A stretch of 64,000 bases of DNA from contig NZ_CP122313.1 in assembly GCF_029814175.1 (NCBI RefSeq), positions 186,001 through 250,000 of the forward strand. The letters run 5' to 3'. Below are positions 16,556-25,504 of this stretch, piece by piece (within the stretch, counting starts at the first letter, position 1; every line of letters starts with the position of its first letter). Under the pieces are notes generated by a model. That model was given only the letters and a program-made list of their open reading frames with translations, was not told the origin of the DNA and searched no databases. Source of the DNA: Halospeciosus flavus. Lineage in GTDB: Archaea > Halobacteriota > Halobacteria > Halobacteriales > Halobacteriaceae. The translations under genes and the position numbers were made by a program.

Positions 16556-16734
16556 GCGCGACCGACGAGGAAGTACTGGCCGCTGCCGAAGCGTTCGGCG
16601 AGGAACTGGCAGAGAGTCAGCCTGACGGAGCGTCAGCCGAGTTCGAGACGATGCTCAAAGAGTACAACGACGTGATTAGCGAAGCGACCGGCCTGAACTA
16701 CGGGAGCGTCTGTAGTACCGACGACTGCTGCTGA
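16552..16734 (+). CDS. Small helical protein with CC tail, ars operon
   Basis: About 60 residues if started at the TTG at 16552, overlapping the previous stop; a GTG at 16546 is also possible. Short acidic helical protein ending GSVCSTDDCC. The body resembles half of the preceding YlbF-like protein, so the two could form a complex. Third metal-ligand tail of this region. Function unknown. Confidence 0.65.
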   Translation: MSATDEEVLAAAEAFGEELAESQPDGASAEFETMLKEYNDVISEATGLNYGSVCSTDDCC

Positions 16735-16783
16735 CTATTCCTATGTAGAGGCCGGTACTCGTCCGGCGCTTGTATGCGGATAT

Positions 16784-16804
16784 ATATTCTTCGTGAGAGA
16801 ATAT
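16784..16804. promoter_or_regulatory. Inverted repeat ATATTCT-N7-AGAATAT
   Basis: 7-bp perfect arms in the interval between the arsA cluster and the Rdx-like gene, about 95 bases before the next ATG. Could be an operator or a weak terminator; no T-run follows. Confidence 0.3.
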
Positions 16805-16896
16805 TCGACGGGTGGTTTCAGCGCTGAAAGGTACTTCGTACCGAGGTACTGGAAGCTTATGGCGACCATCAACGTAGTGGTTCCTGTGATACTCCA

Positions 16897-17202
16897 ATGA
16901 CGAACGTCGAAGTCGAATACTGTGACCCGTGTGGCTTCATCGACCGCGCAACCGAAACGCAGACGCAGATTCTAGAGTCGTGTGGCGAAACAGTGGACGG
17001 TGTCGAACTGGTCCCCGGCGAGGACGGCATCTTCGAAGTTCGAGTCGACGATGTTGTCGTCTTCGACGTCGACGAAATCGAGTACGACCTCACGACGATT
17101 ATGGAAGGTGTGTGTGGACAACTCTCTGAATGTGATTGTGACCCCAGCGAACTCGTCGACGAGGACACTGACTCTACTGATTGCAGTCCGGGGTGTTGCT
17201 GA
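16897..17202 (+). CDS. Rdx (SelW-like) thioredoxin-fold protein with Cys tail
   Basis: 101 residues. N-terminal VEVEYCDPCGFIDRA is the beta-strand plus CxxC of the Rdx/SelW/SelT family, with the later FEVRVDDVVVFDVDE strands. A family member would do thiol redox or metal binding. Unlike plain Rdx proteins it carries a C-terminal extension rich in Cys and Asp (LSECDCDPSEL...CSPGCC). Sixteen bases separate it from the next gene. Confidence 0.75.
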   Translation: MTNVEVEYCDPCGFIDRATETQTQILESCGETVDGVELVPGEDGIFEVRVDDVVVFDVDEIEYDLTTIMEGVCGQLSECDCDPSELVDEDTDSTDCSPGCC

Positions 17203-17217
17203 GTCAGCTCTATACAG

Positions 17218-17490
17218 ATGAGCAAGACTCGTGTCGACGATTTCGACCAGGCTGTGTGCCGGGGAACACATCCGGACGTCGATACAGCGTGCCCACATCT
17301 CGCGGCCGGCCAGGACGAAACGGGCCGTGCAGTTGTTGACACACTCGCTCGGCTGGAGACGAGAGTACTCGAAGCAGCGACTGGGAGAGAACAGTTCAAG
17401 TGTGATCACTGTGGCTGTCCGCTCGCGAATTTAGAGGGGATGAATCTCGTCCCCGACGGCTGTCCCCGAATACACCTCCACGATAAGTGA
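17218..17490 (+). CDS. Small Cys-rich protein with zinc-ribbon-like C-terminus
   Basis: 90 residues. C-terminal CDHCGCPLANLEGMNLVPDGCP could bind zinc or a soft metal; N-terminal part has two more cysteines (AVCRG, TACPH). Not recognised as a named family. By context part of the arsenic/thiol cluster. Confidence 0.6.
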   Translation: MSKTRVDDFDQAVCRGTHPDVDTACPHLAAGQDETGRAVVDTLARLETRVLEAATGREQFKCDHCGCPLANLEGMNLVPDGCPRIHLHDK

Positions 17491-17522
17491 GCGCAACAGT
17501 TAACAGCGGCCATCCGATTGAC

Positions 17523-17538
17523 GATACTTTCGAGTATC
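17523..17538. promoter_or_regulatory. Inverted repeat GATACT-TTCG-AGTATC
   Basis: 6-bp perfect arms with a TTCG loop centred about 28 bases before the HxlR start. Candidate autoregulatory operator, or the terminator hairpin of the upstream gene. Confidence 0.35.
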
Positions 17539-17557
17539 TGTACGCCCTCTAGAGAGT

Positions 17558-17935
17558 ATGACGATGACCGACGTGTCTGGTTGGCAACAATCGTGGCACC
17601 AACTGCGGGAGGTCCTCGGCTCGAAGTGGGCGTTCCACGTCCTCCGACTGCTCTCGGATCGAAAATACGGATTCAACGAGATGCAGCGCTCCATTGACGG
17701 CGTGACGGCAACGATGCTCTCGCGCCGGCTGAAAGAGCTACAGTGTCACGGCTTCGTCGACAAACATGTCGAGGCGACGACGCCGCCTTCGACGACGTAC
17801 GAACTGACCGAGGACGGCCGGGAGTTCGTCACGGTTCTAGAACAGATGGAGGGGCTAGTTGATCTCGTGGAGTGCTCTGATGGAAGCGAGTGTGCGTCGA
17901 CGGCCGACTCGTCGAAGTGCGTGACAGTCCAGTAG
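17558..17935 (+). CDS. HxlR-family winged-helix regulator with Cys-rich tail
   Basis: 125 residues. HxlR hallmarks: VLGSKWAFHVLRLLSDRKYGFNEMQRSIDGVTATMLSRRLKELQ. The C-terminus VECSDGSECASTADSSKCV has three cysteines and suggests metal or redox sensing, unusual for this family. Last gene of the arsenic cluster. ATG at 17558 or 17564. Confidence 0.8.
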   Translation: MTMTDVSGWQQSWHQLREVLGSKWAFHVLRLLSDRKYGFNEMQRSIDGVTATMLSRRLKELQCHGFVDKHVEATTPPSTTYELTEDGREFVTVLEQMEGLVDLVECSDGSECASTADSSKCVTVQ

Positions 17936-18384
17936 TCGGTCCGACCGTTTCCGTCCAGTGTTGACTCGCTCTCCTGCCTTGCCAGCATCGGCCACTCCCG
18001 ATATCCAGCCAGTTATCTGACCACACCGAACGTACGACGAATGCGCAGGGCGTCCGATGCGAGTTCGACGGGACGCTCTGACAGTCACTACTCTTGATCA
18101 CGCGGTCTCTCGAAGATGCAATCTAGATCCGCTTGTGAGCGTAATATCGCGGTCTTCACGGTTTTAACTGCAATCCCAACATCGAGTACGTCGGTGACAT
18201 TACCGGTCACCAGGAGTGGCACGAGCTGTAAGCAGCACAAGAGGCCGATGTTTATCGGCGGCTACGGTAAAAACCGGTAGATCGGACTTTTTCCTTCGTT
18301 GATGGGAGACCTCCGGAAGTGAGTGACCGAATTGAGTTTGAATCGCACACTCGGCCGGCCAACATCGAAACGCGTACTCCGGTC
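17936..18384. other. Intergenic region, no convincing gene
   Basis: 449 bases between the HxlR gene and the decayed ABC ATPase. Contains short repeats such as GGTGAC-N6-GTCACC near 18191 and a minus-strand open stretch ending ERPRDQE (near 18103) without a usable start. Probably decayed DNA; nothing else is visible. Confidence 0.4.
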
Positions 18385-19441
18385 TCATGGAATCACCTCG
18401 GCGTCGTCGATGACGTGAATTGCGCGTTTCTTCAGCGAAACGCATACCCGGCCCCGATCGGCGAGGCTGAGTCGCTCGTAGACCGGCGTCGGCAGACGTA
18501 TCTCGACGGGGTCGTCGACGGCGTCGAGGTTGAGCGCGACTACGTAGTCGTCACCCTGATACACCCGTCGCGTAATCGTCCCGGCGAGGACGTTATCCCG
18601 CTCATCGACCGGGCGGTCCTCGCGGAGAATCATCACGTACTCTGGCCGGATACAGAAGTAGACGCGCTCACCTGCGACGTCGTACGCGGGAGCCTCGACG
18701 ACCGCGTCGTCCCAGCCGAGATACAGCGTATTCTCGTCGCGTTCGAGCACGTCCGCCTCAAAGAGGTTGACACTGCCGGTGAACTCCGCAACAAACGTCG
18801 ATGCCGGCCGCTTGAATATCTCCTCGGCGGTTCCAACCTGCCTGACGGTCCCGTCGCGCATGACTGCGATACGGTCGCCCATCGTCGTCGCCTGGCGCTG
18901 GTCGTGGGTGACGTAGACGACGGGAATGTCCAGCTCCGACAGCACGTCCCGCAACTCGAACCGGAGCCGACGCTTGATGGGGGCGTCGAGGTTCGCCAGC
19001 GGCTCGTCCAGCAGGAGGGCGTCCGGTTCGGACGCCAGTGCCCGCGCGAGCGAGACCCGCTGGCGCTCACCGCCGGACAGTGTCGAGACGTCCCGGTCAA
19101 GGAGATCGGCCACCTCGAGCGTCGTCGCGAGGTCGTCTGCGCGAGCGTCGTCGCCCGCGGCGTAGGCGACGTTCTCGCGGACGTTCATGTGGGGAAAGAG
19201 TGCACCGTCTTGGAAGACGTAGACGGCGTTGCGCCGCTCGGGCGGCAGTCCAGTGAGGTCGGTGTCGTTGAGTTCGACGCTGCCACCATCGGCCGACTGG
19301 ATGCCCGCGACCACAGACAGCAGCGTCGTCTTGCCACAGCCCGACGGCCTAACACCGACAGAATTTCGTCCTGGACGGCGAGGCTCACGGGGCCGAGCTC
19401 GAACGCGCCGTATCTCCGTCTGACGTCAGTGAGTTCCAGCA
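18385..19441 (-). pseudogene. Molybdate/tungstate-type ABC ATPase with frameshift in the P-loop
   Basis: The N-terminus (MLELTDVRRRYGAFELGPVSL...ILSVLG) is read from 19441 and the rest (LLSVVAGIQSADGG...) from another frame ending at 18385. The switch falls in the Walker A motif near 19346-19349: GGCCGTCGGG is one base short of the codons for Gly-Pro-Ser-Gly. The remainder is normal: signature LSGGERQRVSLARAL, Walker B ALLLDEPLANLD, switch VYVTHDQ, and a C-terminal TOBE-like domain. Without correction the protein cannot bind ATP. Either a decayed gene or a sequencing error. Confidence 0.8.
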
Positions 19442-19665
19442 TCAGCGCCTCCAGGGGTTGCTTCCGAACGCGTTGATGACCAGCAGTGCTCCCAGAGCAA
19501 CGCCGACGAGCATGACTGCGACAGGGAACGCCGCGTCCAACCCATCGCTCAGGAACGACCGCCATATCTGGACCGGCAGCGTCCGCGGATAGTATGCCAT
19601 CATCAACGTCGCGCCGAACTCGCCTATCGCCCGCGCGAACGTCAGCGTGATGTAGATGGATTTCA
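19442..19665 (-). pseudogene. C-terminal fragment of ModB/WtpB-type permease
   Basis: The frame carries the EAA-loop motif FARAIGEFGATLMMAYY and a last membrane segment (AVMLVGVALGALLVINAF). This is the last third of a molybdate/tungstate-type permease. Family similarity stops near 19665, where unrelated DNA beside the fluoride channel begins. With no substrate-binding protein gene and a frameshifted ATPase, the transporter is dead. Confidence 0.75.
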
Positions 19666-19716
19666 ATATTCGCTCCCATCCAGCCGACTCGGTTTGTGAG
19701 CGAGGTCTCTCAGTAC

Positions 19717-20058
19717 TTAGGATATGAGAACCCACGCAGCCCCGAACGCAAGCAGAGACACGGTCAGATTGCCGAGCGCATTCAAGAATGCAGCTCTCTG
19801 TTCGCCCTGATCCCAGAGGCTAACGGTCTGAAAGCTAAACGACGAGAATGTCGTGAAGGCCCCACAGAACCCGACGCTCACCAAGAGGAGGATGTCGGAA
19901 TCACTCACCCTGAAAATGACTGAACCGAGGATGAAGCTCCCGAGTGCGTTTACGACGAGGGTTGCCCACGGGAACGAAGTGGTGTCGATCAGCTGCCCGA
20001 CCACATAACGCAGAACTGCACCGACTGCCCCGCCAATACTGATGAGGAGGACCTCCAT
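19717..20058 (-). CDS. crcB: Fluoride channel Fluc/CrcB (second subunit)
   Basis: 113 residues, four membrane segments. Family motifs: GGAVGAVLRY, VNALGSFILG and GFCGAFTTFSSFS with the phenylalanines that line the fluoride pore. Passive fluoride exporter. Its start overlaps the stop of the preceding crcB by one base, so the two are made together and probably form an asymmetric heterodimer. Confidence 0.92.
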   Translation of the reverse strand: MEVLLISIGGAVGAVLRYVVGQLIDTTSFPWATLVVNALGSFILGSVIFRVSDSDILLLVSVGFCGAFTTFSSFSFQTVSLWDQGEQRAAFLNALGNLTVSLLAFGAAWVLIS

Positions 20059-20471
20059 TAGTCATCACCCGGCGTCGGTGGCTGAATTGGGGTAGTAGAT
20101 GTCTTGGCCACGATTTTTCGACTGGCGAGTACTCCGCCAAACCCGGATGTGTAACTGGCGATAATATATGGGACTGCAAGTTCCGGTTCGGTCAACGCAA
20201 TATCGGCTACGAACGTGCTGTAGGTGGTAAATGAAGCAAAGAAGCCCGTTCCGAAGACATAACGCAACCGTTTCGTGAGGAACTCATCTGCTCGAGCATC
20301 GAAGAGGAGTAACCCGAGTCCGAAGCTCCCGATGGTGTTGACGAGGAGTGTGACCAGGAGTGCGTCGCCCGCTGCTGCCCCGACAGCGTACCGAAGATTC
20401 GCACCGACGATTCCACCAAGCGCAATCAATACGATCGCTTCCCCGTGCCGAATGAGTTGTCTCCGTAGCAT
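20058..20471 (-). CDS. crcB: Fluoride channel Fluc/CrcB (first subunit)
   Basis: 137 residues. GGIVGANLRYAVG, NTIGSFGLGLLLF and GFFASFTTYSTF mark it as Fluc; pore motif residues differ slightly from its partner (Tyr replaces one Phe). It has a longer cytosolic tail (KTSTTPIQPPTPGDD). First gene of the pair. Confidence 0.92.
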   Translation of the reverse strand: MLRRQLIRHGEAIVLIALGGIVGANLRYAVGAAAGDALLVTLLVNTIGSFGLGLLLFDARADEFLTKRLRYVFGTGFFASFTTYSTFVADIALTEPELAVPYIIASYTSGFGGVLASRKIVAKTSTTPIQPPTPGDD

Positions 20472-20598
20472 CTGATGAGCCGGAAGTAGGAGTCATCAGC
20501 CGTATCGGCGGTTGGGGAAGGCGGACTCCATCGCCCGTGTTTCACTTCTGTCTCCGGTGAACGGACAATTGAGCTACCCAGCGCTTAAGGGATGGGAT

Positions 20599-21828
20599 TC
20601 AGCGTGAACTCCCGCTCTGGCCACTAGTAGTGGCAGGAGAATAGCCTCCGTTCGCGTTCAACATCCCACTGTTCAAGCGCACGCCCAAGGGTGCGCCTCC
20701 ATCGCCCCCAGTTTGGTTGCGACGGAGATACCGTAACCCGATATTTTTCGCGGCGTTGTAGTCCGCGTGGTTCGCGTACCCACACTTCAGACACTCAAAC
20801 GCCTCTCCATCACGGTTGTCTAGATTCGTGAACCCACAATGCGAACACCGCCGACTCGTGTTCTCAGGGTCAATCTGCTCGACCGCGATACCGTATTCTT
20901 CGGCCTTGTACTCCACGTAGTCGTACAGGTGGTCGAACGCCCATTTGTGCCCCCACGACGCACCAGTCCGTTCACGGATGTCGGTCAACTCCTCGAACGC
21001 GATCACCGAACAGTCGTTCTCACGGGCTTCCGCAACGAGGTCGTTGCTGATGCGGTGCAGCATCAATTTGAACCGTCCTTCTTCTTTCTTCCCGACGGAC
21101 TGGATGTTCTTGTGCGCTCAGCGCGTGCCGCACTGCTGGAGCGAGCCACGGCGTTTCTCGTACTCACGCCGCCAGTGGTTGAACTCGTCGGCCGTCCAGA
21201 ACGTGCCTGTACTGGTGACCGCAAGGTTGTTCACGCCGAGGTCCACCCCGAGAACCGTTCCGGTCTCGGTGGTCGACTGTTCTGACGTGTCGGACTCCAC
21301 GTCCGTCTTGCAGTGGACGTGAAGCACCCAATTGCCGTCTCGGTAGTGCAGCTCTGCACCCGTTACTTCATAGTGGTCTGAAAACAGGTACTCCGAGTGC
21401 GGCGTATCGCTGTCTTCGTCGGGGAGCACGTAGTCGGCTTCAATACGACCGTCGGTCGTGGCGAGGCTCACGTAATCGTCGTGGAACGTCGCGGTGCGCT
21501 TGTCGTAGACGACGTGCGGGCTGGTGAATCGAGGTTTCGACGCCTTCTTGCCGTGCTTCCAGCCGGCGACGATGCTTTTGCAGGCTTCGGCGGCCTTGTT
21601 CCGAGCGGCTTGCACGAGGCCACCATTGAAGCCGTCCGTGGCCTCTCGTACGTCGTCGTAGGTTTCGTCGTCCAGCGTTGTTTTGCTTGTGGTGACGTAC
21701 TCGCCTTGGAATGCGTGGTCAACAACGTACTGTGCCGACCAGAGGAAGGTGTCTACGGTGTCTTCAAGGAGTGCGGCGTCGTTGTTGTCCACGTTAAGTG
21801 CAACGGGGACAGTGCGCCGCACTTCCAT
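20599..21828 (-). pseudogene. tnpB: tnpB of IS1341 type with internal stop codon
   Basis: One continuous minus-strand frame encodes a TnpB interrupted by TGA at 21118-21120, probably from a Trp codon (...[17 protein letters not shown]...). Upstream part: Ruv[13 protein letters not shown]. Downstream part: Ruv[15 protein letters not shown], zinc ribbon CSHCGF...CLKCGY and Ruv[14 protein letters not shown], all canonical. The nuclease would lose everything after RuvC-I. A short GC hairpin (GGGGC-GTC-GCCCC, 21863-21875) lies just upstream, where the element's left end is expected. No tnpA. Confidence 0.85.
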
Positions 21829-22116
21829 ATTTTATATGTATGAATGGTGATTCTTAAACGTGGGGGCGTCGCCCCGTCATAGTAGCATGGTTTAGTTCCC
21901 AGTTGTCGTCTTCATGTTACGTCTAAATCCATGTGTTTTAGTCTCGTACTTTCTATAAATTCACCGTCTCCAGAATGTTGAATTCCCGCTGAAAACCAGG
22001 TGTCGGTGTAACTCACCGTTGGAGGAATCAGTAGAGGGCGTCTGATTCAACTGTTTTTCGTGCCCCCGGAGGGTGCGAGGGCTCCATCGAGAGCCCTCGT
22101 CCAGAGGTGCCTTCCC
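21829..22116. other. Intergenic region with element end and leader hairpin
   Basis: 288 bases. Contains the hairpin at 21863-21875 and an imperfect hairpin TGCCCCCGGAGGGTGC at 22061-22076, related to sequences before 23754 and 26401. No gene seen. Confidence 0.4.
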
Positions 22117-22464
22117 GTGAGTCAACAACAGAGTGCTGACAACGTCTCAATCGACGACATTCCAGTCGATATCGCGAACACGCAATCAGGTGACGTCGAT
22201 CCTACCGACGTTCCTGACGAAATCGAGTCGATCACCCGTGGGCTTGCCGGTGAGCACCCGCCGACGAACCCACTCGTCGTGCTGAAAGCGGCTCGGTGGT
22301 GGTACATTCACGGCAAGGGCGGAACGGATCCTGCCTTCCAATGGGCCATCGAGTGGACGCGTCATCTTGCGACCAACACGCCCAGCGACGTCGAGCGGTT
22401 CGACCAGTTCCTTGAGTACCTCGTCACGGTCGGCTTCGCTGACGAACGCCACGAACTCCGGTGA
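22117..22464 (+). CDS. Acidic haloarchaeal protein of unknown function
   Basis: 115 residues from GTG at 22117 (VSQQQSADNVSI...); upstream codons belong to the hairpin leader. Helical C-terminal half containing WYIHGKGG and ERFDQFLEYLVTVGFADER. No family recognised. Plasmid-type accessory gene, convergent with the permease downstream. Confidence 0.55.
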   Translation: MSQQQSADNVSIDDIPVDIANTQSGDVDPTDVPDEIESITRGLAGEHPPTNPLVVLKAARWWYIHGKGGTDPAFQWAIEWTRHLATNTPSDVERFDQFLEYLVTVGFADERHELR

Positions 22465-22502
22465 CTCAAGCCTGTGTTTTGAATTTAAGTTTCGAGCGGT
22501 CC

Positions 22503-23510
22503 TCAATCACTCTCCCCGACATCCAAATCGAGGAACTGGTCGGGCGAATCTGGGACTAACCATGTTGGGACAACGCGTGTGAGGACAACCATTCCCGTCA
22601 GTTCGACAAGCGTCTGGGTGACCACAACCGCTGGTGCGAGCGCGTAGCCCGACGGGAGTGCGAGCGCAAGCGGGAGAATAACCAGTGAGTTTCGCGTTAC
22701 GGAGGTGAACACGAGCGCTCGACTCTCTCCGGCATTCATCCCCAGTACTCCGGCTACTAGCCGTCCGACCAGTGGCATAATGACGAGGAACGCCACGTAG
22801 ACGGGGACAACCGACGCGATCTGTCCGATCGAATCCTGCACGCGCGGCAGCTGGGAGGCGATGACGACGAACAGTGTCGCCCCCATCATCGGCACCGGCA
22901 ACCAGCCCATCGCCGATTGCCACGACTGTCCCCTCGGAGAGCGCTCCGCCCAGTATTCGGTCGCCCACGCGAGCGTCAGCGGCAGCGCGATGATGACGAC
23001 GAACGCCTCGATGAACGGCCCAGCCTCGATAAACTTGGCCACCTGTTGACCCATGAACAGCCAGAGATACAGCGGGAGCAACAGCAGCTGGATGAGCATC
23101 AGAGCCGGCGTCGCGGCTGTGATCTGCTCGGCATCACCGTCCGCGAGTTCGGTGAACGTGATGACGTAGTCGATATACGGCGTCAACAACACCATAAACA
23201 CGCCCACGAGAATGACTGGCTCCTGCGGGAGAAACCGTGTAAGCCCGAACACGACGATAGGGACGACGATGAAGTTCATCCCAAGCGCCGCAGCCATGAA
23301 CCGGCCATTCCTGAACGCTCGACGAATCCTGACAAACGGGATCTCGAGGAACGTCACGTACAACAGCACCGCGAGCACGGGATTGATGAGCGGTTCCAGA
23401 ACCGAGCTCGCGCTCGGGAGGCCAAGGCCGACAGCAATTGCGAGGATGACCCCAACGGCGTAGATACCGACTTGATTGTGCTGGATCCACTGTTTCGAGA
23501 GCGCGGTCAT
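22503..23510 (-). CDS. Arsenite/bile-acid-type permease (ArsB/ACR3-like)
   Basis: 335 residues from ATG at 23510; the frame reaching 24020 is shadow of the protease gene. About ten hydrophobic segments (LINPVLAVLLYVTFLEIPFV, GVFMVLLTPYIDYVITF, VFTSVTRNSLVILPLALAL and others). The fold is of the BASS/ACR3 superfamily and the SVTRNSL motif is typical of proteins annotated as arsenic resistance permeases in haloarchaea. Substrate not proven. A second, separate permease from acr3 at 12 kb. Confidence 0.7.
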   Translation of the reverse strand: MTALSKQWIQHNQVGIYAVGVILAIAVGLGLPSASSVLEPLINPVLAVLLYVTFLEIPFVRIRRAFRNGRFMAAALGMNFIVVPIVVFGLTRFLPQEPVILVGVFMVLLTPYIDYVITFTELADGDAEQITAATPALMLIQLLLLPLYLWLFMGQQVAKFIEAGPFIEAFVVIIALPLTLAWATEYWAERSPRGQSWQSAMGWLPVPMMGATLFVVIASQLPRVQDSIGQIASVVPVYVAFLVIMPLVGRLVAGVLGMNAGESRALVFTSVTRNSLVILPLALALPSGYALAPAVVVTQTLVELTGMVVLTRVVPTWLVPDSPDQFLDLDVGESD

Positions 23511-23680
23511 AGATTTGCTGAGAGACGACCACTGCCGACATCCATCAACCCAGGCCCTCTCATTTTGTAGAGATAGTGGTAGCAGGCGTAAGTCCCCACC
23601 GGTGACTAACCAGTAGCAGCAGTACTGCAAGTATCCCCATTGCAGAGTGACTGAAATCGTCAATTTCGGTATAGAGATTG

Positions 23681-23709
23681 TTTTATACGCCCCTGAGGGG
23701 TGCGGCGCG
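23681..23709 (+). promoter_or_regulatory. Leader hairpin before the ArdC/ImmA-like gene
   Basis: TTTTATACGCCCCTGAGGGG followed by TGCGGCGCG. Hairpin CCCCTGAGGGG lies 45-60 bases upstream of the ATG at 23754. Similar arrangements precede 22117 and 26401. Confidence 0.35.
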
Positions 23710-23753
23710 TTCTGAACTGCTGCAGTCGCCGTGAACTCGATTCGGTGAACACA

Positions 23754-24683
23754 ATGGCTACGACTAGTGACTCGTCGGTCTCCTTCGACCAGACCGACAC
23801 ACGATCCGACGAGATGAACAGCACTATCGAACAGTGGATCGACGACCTCGTCGCCGGCGTCGACGACGCGCAGGCCAGCGAAGAGCTCCAGGAGTGGCTC
23901 GACGTTCAGAGTCGGTTCCACGACTACTCCTACCGGAACACGCTCCTCATCAAGCGGCAGTGTCCCGAGGCATCTCGCGTGGCGGGCTACCGGACGTGGC
24001 AGGAGGAGTTCGACCGTCACGTCACGGAAGGCGAGTCAGCCATCTGGATCTGGGCGCCGATCATCACGAAGCAGTGTCCGGAGTGCGAGAACTCGCCGAG
24101 CTACCACGAGGACAGTGACTGTGAGTACGACGAGACGCCGCCCGAGGAGTGGTCGAAAGGCCTCGTCGGATTCAAACCGACCGCCGTCTTCGATATCTCC
24201 CAGACCGAGGGTGAGCCGCTTCCCGAGTTAGAGACGGAGGCAACTGGCGACGCTGAGGACCTCGTACCTGCGCTCACAGACGCGGCGGATGACCTCGGTG
24301 TGACGGTGCGCATCGTCGACGGTGCCGAGTGGGAGCATGGCGATGCTAAGGGTGTCTGTACGCAGCGGAGTGTCCACGATCTCATGCCGGTCGTCAAGGC
24401 GAAAGCTCGCCCGAACAAGGCCGACCTCGCGGTCACGCTGATTCACGAATGCGCGCACGCGCTCCTCCATTTCGACGTCGACGACGGGGCCGAACGATCC
24501 AAACGCGAGGTCGAAGCGGAGGCCGTCGCGTACATCGTCGGCCGGTATTTCGGACTGGATACGAGCGGGTCGGCGTTCTATCTCGCCGCGTGGCACGACG
24601 ACGATCCCGAGGTGATCCAGGATCGTCTCGGCCGGATTAGTTCGACCGCGCAGAAGATCATCGGGGCGATCGACGAGGGCTAA
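23754..24683 (+). CDS. ArdC N-terminal domain plus ImmA/IrrE-like metallopeptidase
   Basis: 309 residues from the ATG at 23754. The first half matches ArdC-type ssDNA-binding domains (FHDYSYRNTLLIKRQCPEASRVAGYRTWQEE...GESAIWIWAPI), with a small Cys cluster CPECENSPSYHEDSDC inserted. The second half has the zinc peptidase motif HECAHALLHF with a downstream Glu-rich helix (EVEAEAVAYIVG). Such proteins protect incoming plasmid DNA from restriction or cleave repressors. Common on haloarchaeal plasmids. Confidence 0.8.
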   Translation: MATTSDSSVSFDQTDTRSDEMNSTIEQWIDDLVAGVDDAQASEELQEWLDVQSRFHDYSYRNTLLIKRQCPEASRVAGYRTWQEEFDRHVTEGESAIWIWAPIITKQCPECENSPSYHEDSDCEYDETPPEEWSKGLVGFKPTAVFDISQTEGEPLPELETEATGDAEDLVPALTDAADDLGVTVRIVDGAEWEHGDAKGVCTQRSVHDLMPVVKAKARPNKADLAVTLIHECAHALLHFDVDDGAERSKREVEAEAVAYIVGRYFGLDTSGSAFYLAAWHDDDPEVIQDRLGRISSTAQKIIGAIDEG

Positions 24684-24702
24684 ACACCCCTTCCCCAGGC
24701 TG

Positions 24703-24743
24703 TTAACCAACGTCTTGATTACTATTCACACTCTGTTGGTTAA
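24703..24743. repeat. Inverted repeat TTAACCAAC-N23-GTTGGTTAA, copy A
   Basis: Perfect 9-bp arms at 24703-24711 and 24735-24743. Lies between the convergent ends of the peptidase and nucleotidyltransferase genes, so it cannot be their promoter. Same element as copies B and C. Confidence 0.85.
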
Positions 24744-24808
24744 TTCGTTTAGCATTCGATCCTGTGTGTTTCGATCGGTCCCAAGACATAGCCCACCGAC
24801 AGTCGATA

Positions 24809-25504
24809 TTAGGATTCAGAACCGATTCGGCGCTGCTGGTCACGGAGGAACTCGACGACAGCATCGATATCCTGGTCGGGAACCGTTTGCTGTTCGAAGA
24901 CCCCTTTGAATGCGTCCGCGAAATCCTCCGACGTGAGTCGGTCGAGGACAGTCTCGATGCGACCAGCGAGCTTCTTGGATTTGCCGCGATGCAGGTGGGT
25001 CGCGATCCGGTCGAAATCCGCGCCAGCAGCAAGCACCACCAGATCTCGGGAGTCTGCCTTGCGGCCACTGTGGAGTTTCACTGCAAACAACAATTCCCGT
25101 TCCGGGATCCTGGCTGTTATCGGGCGGCCGGTTCGCAGTTCCTCGATGACAGAGTGCTGGGCTAGATAGCGATACGACCACTCGGCCTCCGTCTGGCGGC
25201 AACCAAGCACGTCGACCATCGCGTCGAACCGAACCGAATTCCCGATGTCTTTCGTAAACCGGATAGTACGGCCCTCGTAGAGCTCGTTTCGCTCGACATC
25301 GGCCGTTTTCTCGTAGCCGCGGTCGGTGAGAAGGTCGGTGTAGTCGTCGACCGCTTGTGCCGGGATGACGACGTCGACGTCCGTCGTGAAGCGCTGATTG
25401 AACGCCGCGATCGCCCACCCACCGACGAGCACGTACGGCAGGTCAGCGTCAATGACTGCCTCCAGAGTGTCCAGCAATTCGTCTTCGCGTTCACCGAGAC
25501 TCAT
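24809..25504 (-). CDS. Nucleotidyltransferase (AbiEii/MNT-like), probable toxin
   Basis: 231 residues from ATG at 25504, overlapping the stop of the upstream HTH gene (ATGA). N-terminal nucleotidyltransferase core VLVGGWAIAAFNQRFTTDVDVVI with the DVD metal-binding pair, then KLHSGRKADSRDLVVLAA typical of the family's second half. With the coupled HTH gene this looks like a type IV AbiE-like toxin-antitoxin or phage-defence pair. The assignment as toxin is inference. Confidence 0.75.
   Translation of the reverse strand: MSLGEREDELLDTLEAVIDADLPYVLVGGWAIAAFNQRFTTDVDVVIPAQAVDDYTDLLTDRGYEKTADVERNELYEGRTIRFTKDIGNSVRFDAMVDVLGCRQTEAEWSYRYLAQHSVIEELRTGRPITARIPERELLFAVKLHSGRKADSRDLVVLAAGADFDRIATHLHRGKSKKLAGRIETVLDRLTSEDFADAFKGVFEQQTVPDQDIDAVVEFLRDQQRRIGSES

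Noticed and set aside
22503..24020. 505-residue extended permease
   Set aside because: Residues before the ATG at 23510 overlap the peptidase gene on the other strand and have no membrane or family character.
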